Source: Streptomyces sp. MH60 (GTDB lineage: Bacteria; Actinomycetota; Actinomycetes; Streptomycetales; Streptomycetaceae). From it: a stretch of DNA of 64,000 bases. Shown here piece by piece: positions 58,456-64,000 of this stretch (within the stretch, counting starts at the first letter, position 1; each line of letters begins with the position of its first letter). Where the stretch lies: the NCBI RefSeq assembly GCF_002939385.1, contig NZ_MULI01000010.1:79910-143909 (forward strand), written 5' to 3'. The position numbers were made by a program, and so were the translations under genes. The notes beneath the pieces are model-generated. The model worked only from the letters and a program-made list of their open reading frames with translations, searched no databases and had not been told where the DNA came from.

Positions 58456-59322
58456 TTACCGGAGTCGTGTGACGGCGTCAGCGACGATTCCCGTCCACCA
58501 GCCTTCGATCCGGCGGTACAACTCGGCACTCTGTCGCACGGTGAGTACGAGACAACCGCGGTAGTCGTCGCCCGTGTTCTTGCGTACCGTCCTCGGGTTG
58601 TGCCGCTTGAGCGTCGTCTTGCCGAAGGAGCTGCGGTCCGCCTGGACTACGTCTGCCCAGTGGGCCTCCGCTGACTCGACGTCGGCCGTCTCGTGAATCA
58701 TCACGCGGTAGGTGATGTGCTCGCGCTCGACGTTGAGCAGGTCCAACCACGAGAGGAAGAGGCGGATCATGTCGGAGTCGCTGTTGACGAACGTGACTCG
58801 TTCTCGTCGCGCATGTGGTTTGTCCTTGAGGCCCTCGGCCCAGTAAAGGGCCACGCCCGCCAGGAACAGATCGCGATCGGACAACGCCCCGATGTCCGCT
58901 GCTGCGGCCTCCTTGGTCTGCTGTCGCTGCTTCTCTCGCACTGCTAGCTCATGCTCCCAGCGCTTGCGTGCGGCCAGCTTGGCCTGTTCCGCCGGGTCAC
59001 GTCGTTCCGGTTTCGGCAGGTCACGTACCCACAGGGAGATCGAACCCTTCGAGCATCCCAGCTCCGCTTCGATCTGGTCGTACGTCCAGCCTCGGAGGCG
59101 TAGCTCCCTGGCCTTCGCGCGGAGGTCGTCCTTCGCGCGCGGCCGCTTCGTCCACTCTGGAGGCGGCTCGCCCTCCAGGAGGCGGTTGAGGATGTCGTTG
59201 TTGTCGACGTGCAGTCGGTCGCGGATCTGGCGACGGCTGAGCCCCTCGCGCCGCAGCGCGACCGCCCGCTCCCGTAGTCCTTCGAAGTCCGCGTACTTGT
59301 TCGGTGAACGTGCCATGGGCAT
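58456..59322 (-). CDS. Two-HTH protein of unknown function with LAGLIDADG-like features, next to tRNA-Gln
   Basis: The protein of about 288 residues has two helix-turn-helix segments: ALRREGLSRRQIRDRLHVDNNDI, and ELRLRGWTYDQIEAELGCSKGSISLWVRDL, which is resolvase-like. A basic coiled linker follows. The second half has LFLAGVALYWAEGLKDKP and VTFVNSDSDMIRLFLSWL, which resemble a degenerate LAGLIDADG fold. The last part (TLKRHNPRTVRKN, GCLVLTV, ELYRRIEGWWTGI) matches a family I remember from actinobacteria that has no assigned function. It starts 15 nt from the tRNA gene and has no strong ribosome binding site. Codon bias is weaker than in neighbouring housekeeping genes. Confidence 0.8.
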   Translation of the reverse strand: MPMARSPNKYADFEGLRERAVALRREGLSRRQIRDRLHVDNNDILNRLLEGEPPPEWTKRPRAKDDLRAKARELRLRGWTYDQIEAELGCSKGSISLWVRDLPKPERRDPAEQAKLAARKRWEHELAVREKQRQQTKEAAAADIGALSDRDLFLAGVALYWAEGLKDKPHARRERVTFVNSDSDMIRLFLSWLDLLNVEREHITYRVMIHETADVESAEAHWADVVQADRSSFGKTTLKRHNPRTVRKNTGDDYRGCLVLTVRQSAELYRRIEGWWTGIVADAVTRLR

Positions 59323-59450
59323 ACCGTCCGGCCGGAATCCTCGCCTTCGGAGGCGAACGACCTGGGGTTCACCAGTTCGAGGGATATCGCGTCGTATCGT
59401 TTGTCGAAAGTCACCGGAAATGGGGCGCCCGGCGCCCGTAGGCTGGAGGC

Positions 59451-60770
59451 ATGACCACGACGGGGGAAGACCACGTTCGGGCCCGGGGTGGGCCCGGGTG
59501 GTGGGACAGGCGGCGCGGCGCGGTGCTCGATGTGAGCCTCGGTGTCGTGTCCGCGCTGGAGTGTGCGGCGGAGGGGGTTCCGTTCGCGCGGGACGCCGGG
59601 ATTCCGTTGGTGATGGGGGTGGTGTTCGGGCTGCTGGCCGGTTCGGTGCTGGTGGTGCGGCGGAAGTGGCCGATCGCGGTGGTGCTGGTGGCGATCGCCA
59701 TCACACCGGCCGAGATGGGCTTCCTGCTGGGCGTCGTCGGCCTGTACACGCTGGCGGCGTCGGAGTTGCCGCGGCGGATCATCGGGGCCCTGGCCGGGAT
59801 GTCGTTCCTGGGGACGCTGATCGTGACGTTCGTGCGGTTGCGGCAGGACATGGGCCGGGACGGCGTGGACCTGGGGGACTGGTTCTTCCCCTTCGCGTCG
59901 GTCGGGTCGTCGCTGGGACTGACCGCGCCGCCCTTGCTGCTGGGCCTGTACGTGGGGCAGCGGCGCCGGTTGATGGAGAGTCTGCGGGAGCGGGCGGACA
60001 GCCTGGAGCGTGAGCTGCAGTTGCTCGCGGAGCGGGCGGAGGAGCGTGCCCAGTGGGCGCGCAACGAGGAGCGGACGCGGATCGCGCGGGAGATGCACGA
60101 CGTGGTCGCGCACCGGGTGAGTCTGATGGTGGTGCATGCCGCCGCGCTCCAGGCGGTGGCGCGGAAGGACCCGGAGAAGGCGGTGAAGAACGCGGCCTTG
60201 GTGGGGGACATGGGGCGGCAGGCGTTGACGGAGCTGCGGGAGATGCTCGGGGTGCTGCGCAGTGGTGGGGCGGGTGCGCGGGCCGAGCGGGCGGCGGTGC
60301 CGTTGGCGGCGGTGGGGGTGGCGGCCGCGGCGGCGGCGTCGCGGGCGGTCGAGGACGGGGAGTCGTCCTCGGAGGGGCCGTGCCTGTCGGAGTTGGACGA
60401 GCTGATCGGGCAGTCGGAGGCGGCCGGGATGGTCGTGGATCTGTCGGTGGAGGGGGAGGAGCGGCTGTACGCGGCGGAGGTGGAGTCGACGGCGTTCCGG
60501 GTGGTGCAGGAGGCGCTGACGAACGTGCACAAGCATGCGGCGGGCGCGAAGACGTACGTACGGCTGGCGCACCGGGTGTCGGAGATCGCGATGCAGGTGG
60601 AGAACGAGCCGCCGCCGGAGGTCTCGGCGGCGTCGTCGGCGCGGTTGCCGTCGGGGGGCAACGGGCTGGTGGGGATGAAGGAGCGGGTGGCCGCTCTGGG
60701 GGGCGTGTTCGTGTCGGGGCCGACCGACGCGGGGGGTTTCCGGGTGTCGGCGGTGATTCCGGCGTCGTAG
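59451..60770 (+). CDS. Orphan sensor histidine kinase (HisKA_3/NarL-type)
   Basis: This is a 439-residue membrane kinase with five or six N-terminal helices and no obvious extracellular sensor domain, then a coiled coil (LRERADSLERELQLLAERAEERAQ). The dimerisation/phosphoacceptor helix holds His216 (REMHDVVAHRVSLMVVHA). The ATPase domain has the N-box VVQEALTNVHKHA and the G-box GNGLVGMKERVAALGG. An Ala-rich insert lies near residues 275-300. No response regulator gene is adjacent. The LuxR regulators elsewhere in the window are too distant to be assigned. Confidence 0.92.
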   Translation: MTTTGEDHVRARGGPGWWDRRRGAVLDVSLGVVSALECAAEGVPFARDAGIPLVMGVVFGLLAGSVLVVRRKWPIAVVLVAIAITPAEMGFLLGVVGLYTLAASELPRRIIGALAGMSFLGTLIVTFVRLRQDMGRDGVDLGDWFFPFASVGSSLGLTAPPLLLGLYVGQRRRLMESLRERADSLERELQLLAERAEERAQWARNEERTRIAREMHDVVAHRVSLMVVHAAALQAVARKDPEKAVKNAALVGDMGRQALTELREMLGVLRSGGAGARAERAAVPLAAVGVAAAAAASRAVEDGESSSEGPCLSELDELIGQSEAAGMVVDLSVEGEERLYAAEVESTAFRVVQEALTNVHKHAAGAKTYVRLAHRVSEIAMQVENEPPPEVSAASSARLPSGGNGLVGMKERVAALGGVFVSGPTDAGGFRVSAVIPAS

Positions 60771-60782
60771 TCGCGCCCCGGG

Positions 60783-61277
60783 TCAGCCGGTGGTGAGGCG
60801 GGCCGGCTGGGTGCCGGCGACGAGGGTGGCGAGGGCGGTGTCGATGGTGGGGCCGAGGTACCAGTCGCCGGTGTGGTCGAGGGCGTAGACGCGGCCTTCG
60901 GCGTCGATGGCGATGAGGGCCTGGCTGTCGGTTTCGGTGCCGAGGGGGCAGGTCTGGGTGTCCAGGGCGCGGCCGAGGTCGCCGAGGGTGCGGGCCATGT
61001 GGAGGCCGTGCAGGGGGTCGAGGTGCAGGGTGGCGGGGGCGATCTGGCGGCCGGGTCCGGTGGGCGCGATGTGCAGACCGCCGAATTCGGCCCAGGCCTC
61101 GACGGCGGCGGGGAACACGGTGTGGCGGTGTCCCGCGGGTGAGGTGTGTTCGCGCAGGGTGTCGGCCCAGATCTCGGCCTGCTTGATGTCCCAGCGTCCC
61201 GGTTGCCAGCCGGCGTCGCGCAGGGCGGCGTCGACGGGGACGGGGAAGCGGGTGGTGGAGGTGCGGTCGGCTTGCAT
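60783..61277 (-). CDS. SUKH-3-like immunity protein
   Basis: This 164-residue protein has the SUKH-3 pattern: AVEAWAEFGGLHI near the start of the fold, LGTETDSQALIAIDAEGRVYALDHTGDWYLG, and a closing helix IDTALATLVAG. SUKH proteins are immunity proteins of polymorphic toxin systems and bind varied nuclease or deaminase toxins. It lies directly downstream of the YwqJ-type deaminase gene in the same direction, the toxin-immunity arrangement described for this pair of families. The ribosome binding site is weak. Confidence 0.82.
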   Translation of the reverse strand: MQADRTSTTRFPVPVDAALRDAGWQPGRWDIKQAEIWADTLREHTSPAGHRHTVFPAAVEAWAEFGGLHIAPTGPGRQIAPATLHLDPLHGLHMARTLGDLGRALDTQTCPLGTETDSQALIAIDAEGRVYALDHTGDWYLGPTIDTALATLVAGTQPARLTTG

Positions 61278-61324
61278 CGGCCCTTGGTTCGTCTCGGTCG
61301 GCTGGTTCGGGTCGATCTGCTCGG

Positions 61325-61855
61325 TCAGTCCTTCTCCGCCGTGGGGTCGACGACGCGGACGCCGAAGTGGGCGCTGAGGGCGGTGCAGGCGCGGCAGGGT
61401 GCGGCGAAGGCGCCGTGGAGGGGGTCGCCGTCCTCGCGGATGCGGCGGGTGGTGAGTTTGGCGTGTTTGAGTGCTTTGCGGGCTTCGCCGTTGGTCATGG
61501 GTTTGCGCGCGGCGCGTTTGCTGCGGGTGGCGTCGGCGGTGGCCAGGTGGCGTGAGATGAGGATCGTCTCGGCGCAGCGGCCGGTGTAGCGGTCTCGTTG
61601 GCCGCTGGTGAGGGTGTCGAGGAAGTCCTGTACGAGGTGGTGCAGGGCGGGCGGTGTGTCGGCGCGTGTGGCGGTGCCGGTGAGGGTGGTGCCGCGTACG
61701 GAGAGGGCGGCGGCGACGGTCGGGAGTATGCCGTCGCGGCGGTGCCGGAGGGCGGGGGTCCGGTGGGCGTCGGCGCTGCTCCAGCCGATGCGCGGGTCGC
61801 CGCCGCGGGGGTCGTCGGACCGCCCGGTGTCGGGTCCCGTCTGTGTCGCACTCAT
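61325..61855 (-). CDS. YwqJ-type deaminase-like protein (putative toxin domain)
   Basis: The 176-residue protein has the zinc motifs of the cytidine-deaminase fold in the YwqJ form: C94-A-E96 (YTGRCAETILISRHL) and P-C154-RA-C157 (APCRACTALSAHFGV). YwqJ domains are predicted nucleic-acid deaminase toxins, usually at the end of long secreted proteins. Here the domain is nearly free-standing, with only about 80 preceding residues and no signal peptide. ATG at 61855 has AGGAGGGG upstream. The SUKH-3 gene follows after 47 nt. Confidence 0.82.
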   Translation of the reverse strand: MSATQTGPDTGRSDDPRGGDPRIGWSSADAHRTPALRHRRDGILPTVAAALSVRGTTLTGTATRADTPPALHHLVQDFLDTLTSGQRDRYTGRCAETILISRHLATADATRSKRAARKPMTNGEARKALKHAKLTTRRIREDGDPLHGAFAAPCRACTALSAHFGVRVVDPTAEKD

Positions 61856-62149
61856 GATCGTCTTCCCCTCCTGAGCATCCCCCCGAAGGTCACAGAGTGC
61901 CAAATCTCGTGGCTCCTGCGGAAGCTGGGGCGGGGTGACACGCCCGGGTATGGGCGGTGGGTCACGGGAGGGTGACGGCTGGTCACGGAAGCGGAGGTGC
62001 GGGTGTCGGGTGCGGGGTCCGGTGCCGGTGACCCCTCTTGCCGTACCGCATAGGCTGTCGGCACCGCGCTCTCGTACGCGGTGGACCCAGACAGTGCAGG
62101 CAGATCAGACGGATCTGGCAGCAGACAGACGCCGCAGGGGGCAACCGCC

Positions 62150-63142
62150 ATGACGACAGGTCGGCTCGGGCAAGCAGCCGCGCCGCCGAACGCGGCCTAT
62201 GCCGGGCAGGTCGTGCATTTCCCGGATCCGGTGCGGGCGGCCCGTCACCCGAGAGGGGTACGGGTGGACGCGGGTGGTTACCCCGACTTCTCACCGTACG
62301 CGCGTGCGGTCGCGGAGATCGCGGATCCGCCGGAGGGGTTCGGGGTCGACGAGTTGCGGCTGACGGACTACGTGTCGGCGAACGCGGCCCTGGCGGCGTC
62401 GGGGCACGAGCTGTGGGACACGGTGCCGGCGGTGGCGACGCCGCACGGCTGGACGTGGCACCACGTGGCGGGTTCGCGGCGGATGGAGCTGGTCCCGGTC
62501 GAGGTGAAGGCGCTGCTGCGGCACCACGGTGGGATCTCGACGGCGGTGGTGGACCAGGGCAAGCGCGGCACGCGGCCGTTGCAGGAGACGCGTCCGGCGC
62601 ACTTCGGTCTGCCGAAGTCGGGTGTGGCCGTCACGGAGCAGCAGGTGCAGGGTGTCGAGGAGGACCTCGGGTACCGGCTGCCGGGCGCCTACCGGTCGTT
62701 CCTGAAGGCGGCGGGCGGCTGTGCGCCGGTGGGTACGGCGCTCGACGCGGAGCTGGGGCTGCTGGTGGACCAGCCGTTCTTCACGGTGCGTGAGGAGGCG
62801 GCGGTCAACGACCTGGTCTATGTGAACAAGTGTCTGCGGGACCATCTGACGAAGGACTATCTGGGCGTCGCGTTCGTCCAGGGCGGTCTGCTCGCCGTGA
62901 AGGTGAAGGGCGAGCGGATCGGTTCGGTGTGGTTCTGCGCCTATGACGACGTGCGGGACGTGGATCCGTCGTGGCCGCCGGCGGACCGTGTGGAGCGGCT
63001 GCTGCTGCCGTGCGGTGAGGACTTCGACGCCTTCCTGTCGCGGCTGGCGGGTTCCCCGCCGGAGCTGGAGACGGTGGCGAACCTGATGGTGGACGGCGGG
63101 TTCGCGCGTGCGGTGCCCGCGTCGGCGTCCGTAGGGGAGTGA
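62150..63142 (+). CDS. WHH-nuclease-like domain fused to a SUKH (SMI1/KNR4) domain
   Basis: This is a 330-residue protein with two parts. Residues of about 20-135 resemble the HNH/Endo VII WHH nuclease family (GYPDFSPYA near the start, then W103-H104-H105 in HGWTWHHVAGSRRMELVPVEV and H125-H126-GG). Residues of about 161-300 are a SUKH-1 domain (VEEDLGYRLPGAYRSFLKAAGG, with WFCAYDDV later). The arrangement would place a nuclease toxin and its own immunity-type domain in one chain. It is divergent from the deaminase gene. The following gene starts 7 nt after its stop. Confidence 0.8.
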   Translation: MTTGRLGQAAAPPNAAYAGQVVHFPDPVRAARHPRGVRVDAGGYPDFSPYARAVAEIADPPEGFGVDELRLTDYVSANAALAASGHELWDTVPAVATPHGWTWHHVAGSRRMELVPVEVKALLRHHGGISTAVVDQGKRGTRPLQETRPAHFGLPKSGVAVTEQQVQGVEEDLGYRLPGAYRSFLKAAGGCAPVGTALDAELGLLVDQPFFTVREEAAVNDLVYVNKCLRDHLTKDYLGVAFVQGGLLAVKVKGERIGSVWFCAYDDVRDVDPSWPPADRVERLLLPCGEDFDAFLSRLAGSPPELETVANLMVDGGFARAVPASASVGE

Positions 63143-63149
63143 GCTGACG

Positions 63150-64000
63150 ATGGTGACGTTCGCGCAGGCGCAGGAGCGCGCCGAGGAGTGGGTCAACGGC
63201 GAGCTGCCGGCGTACCAGCACCGTGAGGTGCGGGTGCGGGAGTTCGACCTCGGGTTCGTGGTGTGGGCCGAGGACCGGGCGGACGGCCCGCGTTCGGACG
63301 GGGGTGCGCAGCGGCTGGTGATCGCCCGGGACAGCGGCGAGGCGACGTTGTGGCCCTCGCTTCCGGTGGGCGAGGTGATCCGCCGGTACGAGGAGGAGTA
63401 CGGCCGTCCGGACGAGGCGGAGACGGCGGCTCCGGCGCCTGCGGCGCGGGTGGACCTGAACCAGACGTCGTTCTTGTTGAGTCCGCCGGAGTGGTTGCAG
63501 GAGGCGGCGGACCGGATCGGCATTCCGGATCGCCGGCGGGGCGACCAGGAGCACGGCGGCACGGGGGGTGGCGGGGGCGCTGGTGGCGCTGGTGGTGCTG
63601 GTGGCGCGCTTCCCGAGACTCAGGCGGGGGTGCCTTCGGCTCCCGCCGCGTCGGCACCGGCGTCGGCGGGCGGCTCGTCCGGGAGCGGTGCCGGGTGGCC
63701 GGTCGCGGGCGCGGTGCCGGGTGCCGGTGGCTCCGGCGCGGGTGCGCCGAGTGTCCCGAGTGCGCCGGGTGCGCCTGCCGGGGCGACGCCCTGGGCGGGG
63801 ACGGACACCAACGCGGACGCCGGTGAGGACCGTTCCGTACCGTTGCCCCAGACCGTGTTCGCGCCGCCGTTGAGCGGTGCCGACGACGACACGCCGCCGC
63901 CGTCCACGACGCCGGACGCCAAGACCGCGCTGATGTCGGGCGGCAGCCAGCTTCCGGCGACGGCGTTCGCGCCGGCCATCGGCGACCCGAACGCGCCCGG
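63150..64000 (+). CDS. Imm35-like N-terminal domain protein with long low-complexity linker (3' end outside window)
   Basis: The frame opens at ATG 63150 (GTAGGGGAG upstream) and runs 283 codons to the window edge. Residues 1 to about 85 (VTFAQAQERAEEWVNGEL, FDLGFVVWAEDR, VIARDSGEATLWPSLPVGEVIRRYEEEYG) look like an Imm35/YrhB-type domain. A Gly/Ala/Pro/Ser-rich disordered stretch follows, with short motifs such as DLNQTSFLLSPPEWLQEAADR and PLPQTVFAPPLSG. In Streptomyces, proteins with this start are long and may end in a toxin or deaminase domain. That part is not visible here. It is coupled to the WHH-SUKH gene by a 7-nt gap. Confidence 0.75.
   Translation, partial: MVTFAQAQERAEEWVNGELPAYQHREVRVREFDLGFVVWAEDRADGPRSDGGAQRLVIARDSGEATLWPSLPVGEVIRRYEEEYGRPDEAETAAPAPAARVDLNQTSFLLSPPEWLQEAADRIGIPDRRRGDQEHGGTGGGGGAGGAGGAGGALPETQAGVPSAPAASAPASAGGSSGSGAGWPVAGAVPGAGGSGAGAPSVPSAPGAPAGATPWAGTDTNADAGEDRSVPLPQTVFAPPLSGADDDTPPPSTTPDAKTALMSGGSQLPATAFAPAIGDPNAP

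Noticed and set aside
58366..59322. Integrated element at tRNA-Gln
   Set aside because: No integrase and no repeated tRNA 3' end is visible within the window; only the HTH protein gene lies beside it.

Overview
The window is high-GC actinobacterial chromosome and almost certainly Streptomyces. It has many GTG starts, third codon positions that are nearly all G or C, GTGA/ATGA stop-start overlaps, an SsgA-like sporulation protein, and the actinobacterial tatD-rpf-rsmA-ispE and prs-rplY-pth neighbourhoods. From memory the gene order resembles the S. coelicolor chromosome around ssgE, galTEK, ppc and glmU. No genome-to-genome comparison was possible.

Layout. 1-4.4 kb: end of a MerR regulator, then a monooxygenase / alpha-beta hydrolase / short-chain dehydrogenase operon and a small hydrophilic protein. 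4.4-11 kb: a tricorn-like S41 protease divergent from a TetR regulator and an MMPL exporter, with two operator-like palindromes. 11-14.2 kb: YbaK-type deacylase, EamA permease, DUF1876 protein and a beta-lactamase-fold hydrolase. 14.2-17.4 kb: an ECF metal transporter (CbiMN, CbiQ, CbiO) with a Nur-like nickel box, divergent from ssgE. 17.5-20.9 kb: two paralogous penicillin-binding proteins.

20.97-24.1 kb: an accessory island of visibly lower GC. It holds a frameshifted GNAT gene, an orphan protein, a two-gene nucleotidyltransferase module and a structured gene-poor stretch. 24.1-33.5 kb: housekeeping genes (protein O-mannosyltransferase, RsmI, zinc ribbon, TatD, Rpf, RsmA, IspE, ABC-F). 33.8-38.3 kb: two tandem membrane-anchored PQQ-propeller proteins and a regulator with a degenerate receiver domain.

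38.7-44.1 kb: galactose use. A sodium symporter and its small membrane partner are divergent from galT-galE-galK across an operator full of direct repeats. 44.1-50.4 kb: GNAT, LuxR and MarR regulators, a methyltransferase / VOC pair, a CoA-transferase, and a desaturase-TetR operon with twin palindromes. 50.7-58.4 kb: ppc, pth, rplY, prs, glmU and tRNA-Gln(UUG). 58.4-64 kb: a tRNA-adjacent HTH protein of unknown role, a histidine kinase, and a cluster resembling polymorphic toxin/immunity genes (YwqJ-type deaminase, SUKH-3 protein, WHH-nuclease/SUKH fusion, and the start of an Imm35-like low-complexity protein cut by the window edge).

The best candidates for something undescribed are the nucleotidyltransferase module at 22.2-23.7 kb and the toxin/immunity-like cluster at 60.8-64 kb.
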